Assembly: GCF_000374425.1 (NCBI RefSeq)
Contig: NZ_KB894358.1
Location: forward strand, 67,404 to 131,403
DNA length: 64,000 nt
From: Acinetobacter tjernbergiae DSM 14971 = CIP 107465
Lineage (GTDB): Bacteria; Pseudomonadota; Gammaproteobacteria; Pseudomonadales; Moraxellaceae
Direction of reading: 5' to 3'
Shown: piece after piece, positions 18,282 to 27,300 of the stretch
Position numbering within the stretch: the first letter of the stretch is position 1
Layout of the letters: each line of letters starts with the position of its first letter
Translations under genes and position numbers: made by a program
The notes under the pieces: generated by a model
What the model was told of the DNA's origin: nothing
Database searches by the model: none
The model's input: the letters and a program-made list of their open reading frames with translations, nothing else

Positions 18282-19040
18282 TTATTTTGATAAAACGATA
18301 TAAGCAACGTCACTGCTAAATGAACCATCAGCTTTGATTTGATAATATCGTTGCACCTGCTCTGATGCTTTGGTCTGTAAATCACGTATGGTGGTAATGG
18401 CATATTCAGGCGTTTGCATCCGTTCTGTCCAACTTTGGAAATCTAAACCTAGATGCTGCTTTGCAACGGTTTCAACTTTAAAGCCTGTATATTCCGCGAA
18501 ATGCATCCATTCTTCTAAACTATAATTTCTGACATGACTCGGATCTCGAATCATTTCAATGGTCTGAAAAAAGCTATCAATCGCTGGGTTTGAATTTCCT
18601 AAAATATCAACAATAATAACTTTGCCGTCTTGAGTTAATACACGATAAATTTCATGCATTGCCTGAGCCGCACTCTGCCAATGATGCGCTGAATAACGCG
18701 TGATGACACAGTCAAAATATTGGTCTACAAAAGGCAATTGTTCCGCTGCACCTTGTTGGGCAATCACATTTTCAAAACCTCTTTGTTTGGCTTGAGTCGA
18801 TACAAGCTCAACCATTGACGGCGTTAAATCATAGGCAACTATTTCATCAACCAATGCTGCCACCTGATAAGTCACATGCCCACCGCCACAGCCCAAATCC
18901 AAGACTTTTTGAAATTGATGAGATTGGATGAGTTGTTGCATTTTCTGAAATTCGACGCCTTGTGCATGCACTTGGCTGTTTAAATAAGCTTGCGATTTAT
19001 CTTGATATTGCTGTTGATTAACTTGATGCTGAGTGGTCAT
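18282..19040 (-). CDS. Class I SAM-dependent methyltransferase
   Basis: I choose the ATG at 19038-19040 (MTTQHQVNQQQYQ), with AGGAT 6 bases upstream, giving 252 residues. SAM-binding motif I is VLDLGCGGGHVTYQ, followed by an acidic residue after VDEIVAYDLTPSMVELV. Motif III-like HEIYRVLTQDGKVIIVD is typical of the UbiE/YcgJ type of methyltransferases. The substrate is not predictable; it is not in a ubiquinone operon. Convergent with oleate hydratase. Confidence 0.87.
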   Translation of the reverse strand: MTTQHQVNQQQYQDKSQAYLNSQVHAQGVEFQKMQQLIQSHQFQKVLDLGCGGGHVTYQVAALVDEIVAYDLTPSMVELVSTQAKQRGFENVIAQQGAAEQLPFVDQYFDCVITRYSAHHWQSAAQAMHEIYRVLTQDGKVIIVDILGNSNPAIDSFFQTIEMIRDPSHVRNYSLEEWMHFAEYTGFKVETVAKQHLGLDFQSWTERMQTPEYAITTIRDLQTKASEQVQRYYQIKADGSFSSDVAYIVLSK

Positions 19041-19140
19041 GTTTTTATCCTTGCGATGTCGTCCAGCTTTTAAAATAGACGACACTAATCAAAAATAAAA
19101 ATGATGAATTTTAATTCAATCAATAAAAATAAGTTATCAA

Positions 19141-19818
19141 TTATAATCCAATCAAACTGGCTGCCACATTGATTGCGATGGCTAAAATCATGGTATTAAA
19201 AATAAAAGCCAAGACACAATGAAAAATATTCAGATGCCTCAATTCAGAACTGGTAATCGAAACATCTGCCGTTTGTGCAGAAGTGCCAATAATATAACTA
19301 AAATAAATAAAATCGAGATAATCAGGTTGATCAGTTTTTGGAAAATCTAAACCAGAATTCTTTTGCTGACTCTTGGCAAGATAATAATCATGCGCATAAT
19401 GAATCGCAAATAAAGTATGCAGCAACAGCCATGTTGAAAAAATAGTCCCGATGGTCAATAAAATCAGAAATCCTTTTAAAAAAGCCTGATCTTTGGGGAC
19501 ATGACTGAGTTGTACCACAATTGAAATAAAACAAATCACAATCGCAATCAACACGACATTTAGAATCGCCCATTTGCCTGCATCTTGTTGCTGAGCGCGT
19601 TGTAAAATATGGGTCGAGTCTAAGCGCCACATCATTTTTAAAGTCAGAAATAAATATAACCAAATGGCAATATTCCAGCCGATTTGTAGACAAGTCGCCC
19701 ATTGCCAATCGGTGAAAAAATGCAAAACTGCATAAATCACGAGACCTAAACTAAAGGTTGCTGATAAGTATGGGCGATGTTTTAGCCCTCTCGCAAAACG
19801 CTGTATAAAGCCCTGCAT
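19141..19818 (-). CDS. DUF1345 inner-membrane protein
   Basis: The 225-residue protein has five or six hydrophobic segments. The C-terminal block DYLDFIYFSYIIGTSAQTADV followed by ELR is the signature of DUF1345 and resembles the pore-loop region of small potassium channels. Function unknown. It diverges from the TetR gene, with the operator-like palindrome at 19947 in the shared 180-base spacer, so the same repressor may control it. Confidence 0.82.
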   Translation of the reverse strand: MQGFIQRFARGLKHRPYLSATFSLGLVIYAVLHFFTDWQWATCLQIGWNIAIWLYLFLTLKMMWRLDSTHILQRAQQQDAGKWAILNVVLIAIVICFISIVVQLSHVPKDQAFLKGFLILLTIGTIFSTWLLLHTLFAIHYAHDYYLAKSQQKNSGLDFPKTDQPDYLDFIYFSYIIGTSAQTADVSITSSELRHLNIFHCVLAFIFNTMILAIAINVAASLIGL

Positions 19819-19946
19819 TCTTCACCTTTTGTTTTGTGTTTAGTCTCAATTGATGCTTATTTTGACGTTATAAAGTCTTATCGGAACACCATATCACATG
19901 TATTTTACTTAAATTAAACAAAATATAAGCGGCTTAAGATTTACTT

Positions 19947-19962
19947 CGGACAAAAATGTCCG
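19947..19962. promoter_or_regulatory. Probable TetR operator
   Basis: CGGACAAAAATGTCCG is a perfect 6-bp inverted repeat around four A bases, 35 bases before the TetR start codon. This form is typical of operators for TetR-family autorepressors. Position and symmetry are seen directly; binding is inferred. Confidence 0.7.
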
Positions 19963-19997
19963 TTTAATTAAGATTCGATCTTTCAAGAATTTGAGTC

Positions 19998-20546
19998 ATG
20001 GCAAAACGTCAGCAATTGGCAGCGCATAATCGTGACGAACTCCTCAACGCAGCAGAGGAAGTCTTTAGAACACACGGTGTTCACGTCCCATTACAAACCA
20101 TTATTGATCATGCAGGCGTTGGTCGTGCGACCTTTTATCGTAATTTTGCAGATCGAAAAGCATTGATGCTGGCTTTACTTGAACAAGCAATGACTCGTTT
20201 AGAGCAACGTGCTCTAGCCTTACAAGGACTCAATGATGGTTTTATTCGTCTAATCGAAGGCCACGTTGAACAACTTCCACATTTGGTGGTATTGATTGAT
20301 TACTGGCGCATTATTGATCGACAAGACCCAATCATGCTAAACATTTATGAAAGACGTGACAAAGCACTGCAACCACTGATTGATCAAGCAATTGAACATC
20401 GACTCTGTCGCCCTGATCTGACCCCGCAAGATTTTGGCATGATTACGGCGATTTTAGGCTCTTCATTTCAGGGACATCATCGTTCTGATCAAATTCGCTT
20501 AGCACAACGTGCAATAGAATTATTATTAAACGGCATTAAAGTTTAG
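19998..20546 (+). CDS. TetR-family transcriptional regulator
   Basis: The 182-residue protein has an N-terminal TetR helix-turn-helix at about residues 8-55: RDELLNAAEEVFRTHGVHVPLQTI, then HAGVGRATFYRNFADRKALMLALLEQ. The C-terminal half is a variable helical ligand domain. It is the first gene of a three-gene unit with the MFS pump (13-base gap) and the HlyD-type adaptor. By analogy it represses the pump until a drug or toxic compound binds. Confidence 0.92.
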   Translation: MAKRQQLAAHNRDELLNAAEEVFRTHGVHVPLQTIIDHAGVGRATFYRNFADRKALMLALLEQAMTRLEQRALALQGLNDGFIRLIEGHVEQLPHLVVLIDYWRIIDRQDPIMLNIYERRDKALQPLIDQAIEHRLCRPDLTPQDFGMITAILGSSFQGHHRSDQIRLAQRAIELLLNGIKV

Positions 20547-20559
20547 TTCGAGGAATAAC

Positions 20560-22206
20560 ATGGATAAAAGCCCTCGCTATCTTGAAACTCCTCCTGATTG
20601 GTCTGCCGATGAGCGTCCAACCTTACCCGGCTCGCCCGCAGCAATCGCACACGCTAAACCAAAACGCTTCGCCTATTTTTTTATTGGGCTGTTTATTTGT
20701 ATTGCTGCCAGCTTAAGTAATGGCTTTATCGTTGCGAATTTGCCCATTTTCCAAGGTGAATATGCTCTAACCCCTTCTCAAGCTGCTTGGTTACCTGCGG
20801 CTTATGTGATGGCGAATGTCAGTTCTAACCTGATTTTATTTAAAGCCCGTCAACAATATGGTTTGCGCCTATTCTCAGAAATTGGTCTATTGGTTTTTAT
20901 TGGCGTATTGATCTTACACATTTTTGTCAAAACCTATGAAATGGCCTTGTTTGTTCGTTTCATCGCTGGCTTAGCAGCTGCACCCCTTAGCTCATTGGGT
21001 ATGTATTACACCATGCAAGCTTTTGGTAAAGCCGATATGGCCAAAGGAATTTATTTAGCATTCGGATTTCAACAGCTTGGTCTACCCTTGGCGTGGATCA
21101 TTTCCCCGTTCTTGCTGAGTGCCAATCAGTGGGATGTGATTTATACCTTTGAACTAGGCTTAGCGATCTGTTGTTTAGCGATGGTGGTTGCCTTGAAGCT
21201 TCCTCGAAGCTTGCGTTTACAGGTTTTTGAAAAACAGGACTTCTTCACTTTTGCTTTGCTCGCTCCCGGTTTTGCATGTTTGTGTATTGTATTAACCCAA
21301 GGTCCAATTCATTGGTGGTTTGATAGCCCTTGGTTGGCCTATACCTTAATTGTGGGTTTTTGTTTAATTGTTTTTGGTCTTACTTACGAACATTATCGTG
21401 CTAATCCATTGATCATGACGCGTTGGTTAGCAGCGGGCGATTTACTCAGTTTTGTGGTCAGCGCCTTTGCCTTACGTTTGTTAATGTCAGAACAGAGTTA
21501 TGCCGCAGTTAATTTTCTCAAAACCATAGGTATGGGACCTGATCAGTTTGTCCCACTCTATGTCGTGATTTTCTGTGGCACCATCGCAGGCTCAGTCTTT
21601 AGTGCACTCACCTTTCACCGTGAACGCCTCATTCTGAATTTATTTCTCGCTGAAATCTTAATTTTAATTGCCTGCGCCTTAGATTATCACCTCACCAGTG
21701 ACGTTCGTCCTGCCAATTTCTATCGCAGTCAATTTTTAGTCAGCTTTGCAGGTGGGGTCTTTATCGGCCCACTGTTACTCATGGGCTTTATGCGAACTTT
21801 ACAACGCGGTCCTCAATATGTAGTGACCTTTATTGTATTGTTTTCAGCAACGCAAAACTTTGGTGGTTTAGTCGGTTCATCCTTCTTTAACACCTATCAG
21901 CAACGCCATACCTATGACTATAAAGTAGAAATCAACAGCAGTCTCGACCCTACCGACCCCATCGTCGCGCAACGCTTACAAACCTATCAACATAGTGCCA
22001 TGCTCAACAGCAATGATCCTGTTTTGCAAAACAACCAAGCCTTGCAGAATCTGAATAAAGTAGTAACCCGTGAAGCCCAAGTCCGAGCCTATAACGATGT
22101 AATTGCATTAAATGGCATTTTTGCAGTGGTTTTACTACTTTGGGGCTTATTCAAATATGCACGGAATAAATACAAAACCCGAAAAAGTTTGCAAACAGCC
22201 AGTTAG
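20560..22206 (+). CDS. MFS multidrug efflux transporter (DHA2/EmrB-like)
   Basis: The 548-residue inner-membrane protein has an N-terminal cytosolic stretch of about 35 residues and about 14 hydrophobic segments, the DHA2 layout. It begins the membrane part with LFICIAASLSNGFIVANLPIFQGEYALTP-type sequence. Paired with a periplasmic adaptor, it should move hydrophobic drugs, fatty acids or toxins through the envelope with an outer-membrane TolC-like channel that is not encoded here. The long hydrophilic periplasmic loop (about 450-490) resembles other EmrB-type pumps. Confidence 0.87.
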   Translation: MDKSPRYLETPPDWSADERPTLPGSPAAIAHAKPKRFAYFFIGLFICIAASLSNGFIVANLPIFQGEYALTPSQAAWLPAAYVMANVSSNLILFKARQQYGLRLFSEIGLLVFIGVLILHIFVKTYEMALFVRFIAGLAAAPLSSLGMYYTMQAFGKADMAKGIYLAFGFQQLGLPLAWIISPFLLSANQWDVIYTFELGLAICCLAMVVALKLPRSLRLQVFEKQDFFTFALLAPGFACLCIVLTQGPIHWWFDSPWLAYTLIVGFCLIVFGLTYEHYRANPLIMTRWLAAGDLLSFVVSAFALRLLMSEQSYAAVNFLKTIGMGPDQFVPLYVVIFCGTIAGSVFSALTFHRERLILNLFLAEILILIACALDYHLTSDVRPANFYRSQFLVSFAGGVFIGPLLLMGFMRTLQRGPQYVVTFIVLFSATQNFGGLVGSSFFNTYQQRHTYDYKVEINSSLDPTDPIVAQRLQTYQHSAMLNSNDPVLQNNQALQNLNKVVTREAQVRAYNDVIALNGIFAVVLLLWGLFKYARNKYKTRKSLQTAS

Positions 22207-22234
22207 TACCACCGTATTAGATTGAGAAAAGATT

Positions 22235-23389
22235 ATGTCTGAACAAGATAAACCTGACAGCGATAACGCTTCAGATGTGAAACAAAATGAGAGTACTCAA
22301 GTGGTAAAAGCGCCTACCGCACAATTGCCACCACCTCCACCACCGACGAGTAAACTGATTAAAACCAAACACTCGACCCTTTGGTGGATGTTACTTGTGC
22401 TAATAGTTGGCATTACCATTATCTTATGGGCGTGGCGCATTGGTCCCTTTCATACAGCCGTTGAACAAACCGACAATAGCTATGTAAAAGGTAAAACCAC
22501 GATTCTGTCCTCACAAATTAATGGCTATGTTAAAGACGTGTTGGTCAAAGACTTTGATCAAGTCAAACAAGGTCAAGTGTTGATGCATATTGATGCCACC
22601 ACCTATGACCAAAAAGTGACGCAAGCAGCATCAGGGGTAGAGCAGGCTGAAAACAGTCTTGCTAATCAAACCCAAGCGATTGCTCAACGTCAGGCTGATG
22701 TTGTGGCAGCACAGGCCAAGCTGGATCAGGTTAAAGCACAATATGACTTATCCGTAGCGCAGTTAAAACGCTATCAACAACTTGGAGATAGTGGTGCTGC
22801 TTCAAAATCTGAACAAGATAAAGCAGCAGCAGATGTGCAAAATAATCACGCTTTACTCAAGCAAGCTGAAGCCAATATTTTAGTGGCACAAGAATCGTTA
22901 AAAACGGCACAAGTGGCACAATCTGGCTTAAAAGCACAAGTCAATAGCGCGCAAGCACAACTTGACCAAGCCAATACAACCAAAGACTACAGTACCATTG
23001 TCGCGCCATTCGATGGGCAATTGGGTGAGGTCAACCCTCGTGTAGGTCAATATGTAGCGGCAGGAACACAATTACTTTATTTGATTCCAAAACAAACGTG
23101 GGTCATTGCCAACTTTAAAGAAACCCAAATCGCCAACATGAAAATTGGGCAAAAAGCGTATTTCACTGTTGATGCCATCAATCATCAGAAATTTACGGGG
23201 CATGTTGAGCAGATTTCCCCTGCCGCAGGTTCAGAATTTAGTGTACTTAAACCTGACAATGCGACAGGTAATTTCACCAAAGTGGTACAACGGATTTCTG
23301 TCCGTATTGCGATTGATCCAAATCAAAAAGGCATGGAAAAATTACGACCAGGTATGTCGGTGATTAGCTCTGTAGATACTGGCTCCTAA
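22235..23389 (+). CDS. HlyD/EmrA-type periplasmic adaptor protein
   Basis: The 384-residue protein has a Pro-rich cytosolic N-terminus (PPPPPPTSK near residue 35), one membrane segment (about 49-67), then the biotinyl-lipoyl half TDNSYVKGKTTILSSQINGYVKDV. A long alpha-helical hairpin rich in Gln and Ala (about 125-255) follows, then the second lipoyl half YSTIVAPFDGQLGEV and a beta-barrel. It links the MFS pump to an outer-membrane channel. Downstream of the pump by 28 bases, so it is the same operon. Confidence 0.92.
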   Translation: MSEQDKPDSDNASDVKQNESTQVVKAPTAQLPPPPPPTSKLIKTKHSTLWWMLLVLIVGITIILWAWRIGPFHTAVEQTDNSYVKGKTTILSSQINGYVKDVLVKDFDQVKQGQVLMHIDATTYDQKVTQAASGVEQAENSLANQTQAIAQRQADVVAAQAKLDQVKAQYDLSVAQLKRYQQLGDSGAASKSEQDKAAADVQNNHALLKQAEANILVAQESLKTAQVAQSGLKAQVNSAQAQLDQANTTKDYSTIVAPFDGQLGEVNPRVGQYVAAGTQLLYLIPKQTWVIANFKETQIANMKIGQKAYFTVDAINHQKFTGHVEQISPAAGSEFSVLKPDNATGNFTKVVQRISVRIAIDPNQKGMEKLRPGMSVISSVDTGS

Positions 23390-23422
23390 TACAAGACTGA
23401 CATTCTCAATCAAATCCATTTA

Positions 23423-23471
23423 CAATGTGATCAAATTCATTTCCCTTGTTCGAAAATGTTTGATCACATTG
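23423..23471. promoter_or_regulatory. Perfect 13-bp inverted repeat spanning the start of the deaminase gene
   Basis: CAATGTGATCAAA (23423-23435) is the exact reverse complement of TTTGATCACATTG (23459-23471). The start codon ATG (23456-23458) lies directly before the right arm, at the 3' edge of the 23-base loop. No clear Shine-Dalgarno is present. In RNA this would be a stem of 13 pairs covering codons 2-5; in DNA it could be an operator. The inner TGTGATCA resembles half a CRP site. Confidence 0.6.
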
Positions 23472-24325
23472 CTTTTCCCACGCCCTATCAAACATTAGCG
23501 CTTAGCAATTCGGTTCAATTAACCATTAAGCGTTTGGATCTGATTCATCCTCAAATTTCAGGCAATAAATTTTTTAAGCTGAAATACAACTTACTCGCTG
23601 CACAACAACAAGGTTTGTCTCAAGTACTAACGTTTGGTGGTGCATTCTCCAATCATATTGCAGCAACGGCTTATGCAGCTCAACGCTTTGGCTTTCAAAG
23701 TATTGGCATTATTCGTGGTGAAGAACTTGCGACCCAAGACTTAAATCCTACCCTACAAACAGCACAAGATTTTGGCATGCAACTGCATTTTGTCAGCCGA
23801 GCCGAATATCGGCTCCGCCATGATGTTGAGTATTTACAACAACTACAGCAGCAATACTCTCAAGCCTTTATTATTCCAGAAGGTGGAACGAATGAACTTG
23901 CTCTGCAAGGAACACAGGAAATTCTGAACGAAGATGACCGAAAGAATTATGATGTCATTTGCTGTGCCGTTGGAACTGGTGGAACAATTGCAGGACTGAT
24001 TGAAAGTAGTTCAAATCAACAACAGATAGTGGGTTTTTCTGCATTAAAGGGGAATTTTTTACAACACGATATTCAACAGTGGACCACTAAAACCAATTGG
24101 ACATTAACCGATGCCTATTGTTGTGGGGGTTATGCGAAAACTACCGATGAACTACTACAATTTATGCAGCAATTTGAACAGCAATATGCAATTCCTTTAG
24201 AACAGGTTTATACCGCTAAGATGATGATGGGGTTGTTCGATTTAATTCAACAGAACCACTTTCCAGCAAATACACGGATTTTGGCGATTCATACAGGTGG
24301 GCTACAAGGCCGTTTAAAAACATAA
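23456..24325 (+). CDS. PLP-dependent ACC deaminase / D-cysteine desulfhydrase family protein
   Basis: The 289-residue cytosolic enzyme belongs to the tryptophan-synthase-beta fold. Family blocks are RLDLIHPQISGNKFFKLKYN (with the PLP-binding Lys), TFGGAFSNHIAATAYAA, IPEGGTNELALQG, CAVGTGGTIAGLI (phosphate-binding loop) and IHTGGLQG. Such enzymes break down 1-aminocyclopropane-1-carboxylate or D-cysteine; the two cannot be told apart from sequence by eye. It follows the efflux genes by 66 bases but has a striking inverted repeat over its start, so it is probably controlled on its own. Confidence 0.85.
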   Translation: MFDHIAFPTPYQTLALSNSVQLTIKRLDLIHPQISGNKFFKLKYNLLAAQQQGLSQVLTFGGAFSNHIAATAYAAQRFGFQSIGIIRGEELATQDLNPTLQTAQDFGMQLHFVSRAEYRLRHDVEYLQQLQQQYSQAFIIPEGGTNELALQGTQEILNEDDRKNYDVICCAVGTGGTIAGLIESSSNQQQIVGFSALKGNFLQHDIQQWTTKTNWTLTDAYCCGGYAKTTDELLQFMQQFEQQYAIPLEQVYTAKMMMGLFDLIQQNHFPANTRILAIHTGGLQGRLKT

Positions 24326-24364
24326 ATCACCAAAATCATTTTTATCATTCAACCTAGATTGATG

Positions 24365-27300
24365 TTATTGATTTACACAAAACCTCACTGTTCCTGTCGC
24401 TGCGGGATTTAATACACCAGTCAAGTTCCACTCCAATGCATCTCCGACATGATTGATATTACACGTATTACCATTCGGTGTTGAATTGCAACTCATACTA
24501 CCGAAACTGGTGGCTATAGGTAAACTATCCTTAATTTTCACATTATTCAGCAGCTTGGTACTATTATTTTTATAGGTGATTTCATACTCTAAATGGTCGA
24601 CCTTATTTGCTTGATTCGTTACAGCAAATTGGTTTTGATCAGCCGACGTTGAAGGACAACTTGCAACTGCACGTACCTTTTTAGTTAAGCTAAGACCCGC
24701 TTTACCAACCAATGTGACATCTTGTCGTTTAATTGATTTCCCCATCATTGTCTGTGTTGGATTTGCCAAGATTACACTATAACTTGCCTCTAAGGTCGAA
24801 ACATGCTGTGCACCTGCCATGACATTTGTAGGTGAATGAACACGCTGAACCAAACAAAGATCTGCATTGGGTTGTAATGTATATGGATTCGCTACGGTTG
24901 GATTAAATATGGTTTCACCACTATCCACACTCCCATTACAATTCGTATCTTTATAAACCAGAGCTTGCCAAACTTGGTCATTACCACTGTTAGGTTGTTG
25001 GCTAGACAACTGATTGAACTGAGTAATTTGTACTGGAGCTTGTGAATTAAGACGATGCGGATAATCTGTGACGTCTCCAGAAGCTATGGTGTGTTGCCCG
25101 TCTTCAGTCAGGATGATATTCAGATTTGCATCACCAAAATTATTATTTGGATAACTGGTTGCGGTTGTTTTAGGGAGTGAAATCGTATCCGTACTTCGGT
25201 TATAACTTCCGGTTGGACTCGCCCCGCTGACAGAGCTATATTCAGGCAAATTTGTCTGTACGATACAAAATGGATTGGTTAAAACACTGTCTTCTACTTT
25301 AAAACTATAATCGCCATTACTATTACTGATGGTCACAAGATTAAGTTCTACCCCAGAGCAATTTGCGAGTTTCAGGCTACTACCTGCAATACCTAATTCA
25401 TTGGCATCTTGCAGTGCATTATAGGCATTACTCAAGATATTATTGGTTGTTCCGCCATTATCGTTAAAAATACGCCCTGTAATCAGGACTAGTTTTTTTC
25501 GACTATTGGTTAAAGTACAAATAATTGCAGCATCATCACTGTGAATCGTTAATTTATTACCATTTAAAGCCGTGTTATTGCCTGTACAAATCAAGGTACT
25601 ATTATAATCCGCTGCATCACCCTTACTGAATGCCTCAAGAATTGTTCCCGTTTTTCCGACCATATTTGGCATCAGAATCACAGGTGTTCCCGTCGTGGCA
25701 TTTGCGCCTGTCTGATCAGCAACCGAAACTGCTGTGGTCGCATTGGTATCAAAACCAACACTATTAACAATTACACTATCACCAGCGACTGCGTTATCCC
25801 ATTTTTTTATCAATGTTAAAGTTGTTAGCGTATTGGTTAACGTACAGATGATATCTGCACCTGATACAATTCCACTTTTATTGAGTGTGACTGTCCCATT
25901 GACATAATTTGGTGTTACAGAGCTAGTTGGCAATCCTGTACAAACTGCATTGGTTAAACGAAAACCTGTTGGCATACTCGATTCAGTGATCACCGCATCT
26001 GTTGAAGGATTAGGACTAGTAAAATACTGAGTCTCACCAACCGTTTCTGTATCTTGGGTGGTTGTGGTAATTGAGTGATTGACAATCCCATTATTGCCTG
26101 TGAAATCAAACTTACCAACACCTCCTCGACTGATTTTTTTAATTATTAGGCTTGGCTTACTATTAATAAATGTACAGGTAATATCGGCACCACCTGTAAT
26201 CAAATGATTATAAGGAATTGTGATTCTATCTGTACTAAAATTACCAAAGGTCCCAATATTTCCTGTAATTAAGCTATTTGAGTCTACACAGCTCGCGGAT
26301 TTTAGCGCATAACCCGTCGCAATTGATGACTCTCTAATGACGACATCGGTTGAATTACTCACTACCGTTAAAACAGAAGATATTCCTGTTCCAATATTGG
26401 GTGATCCCTGTAAGCTCGTTACAACATTACTGGAGTTACTTGATAAATTGGTATTCGCAAAACCAAACGTCCCCGTTCCTCCTTGCGAAATTTTCTGAAT
26501 CTTCACAGTTGGAATTTTGGTATTTACAAAGTTACAGTTTAAATTGGGGTTATTGGTGATATCGGTCGCTGTAAGTGTATAAGTCGAACCAGACTGACTG
26601 CCAACAGCATTACCTGCACTATTACGGCAACTTGCTCCAGTTAGACTCCATCCCCCGCCAGTAGGTAGACTACTTTCATTAATCGTTATGCTACCAGTTC
26701 CTGTGACGACAAAAGGTTGCACACCAGTCAGCGTCGTATCACCATCAACCTGATATTCTTCACCCTGAGTCAATGTTGTAATCGAACCCGAAGTTTGGCT
26801 TGTACCAGTCAGTGTAAAACCGAAAGTACCTAAGCCGCCTATTGTTGATTTTGTGAGTGTAATTAAAGCTTTAGCAATAGCGACTTGCACACTACTACTA
26901 TTATCAGATGGGAAAATTTCAGTATTGGCAGCGGGTACATTCACCGTTGCCGTATTGGTAACAATCCCTGCTGCATTTGCTCTCGCTTGAATAATAAGCG
27001 TACACGTTGCGCCTTTAGGCCCACTGAATTGACCAGTAAGCGTATTGCCTGTAAAACTCGCATTACAAGTGATTGCACCATTTGATTTGGTTGCACTTAA
27101 TAAAGAGAGCGTATTGAAATTATTTGGAATTGCATCATTAAAATTTGCACGGCTGGTATCACTCACGGCATTTTCACCTTTATTGCTAATGACCAGTTGA
27201 TACTGAATCGTATCACCCAAATTCATCGTCAATGAATCAGCTACAAAGGTTCCAGATGTTCCAATCCTCTGTTTCTTCTCAACTTTCAAATCCATATCTG

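Noticed and set aside
23423..23471. Inverted repeat read as a CRP site
   Set aside because: A CRP site needs TGTGA-N6-TCACA. Here the TGTGA and TCACA halves are far apart, so I list it as a hairpin or unknown operator.
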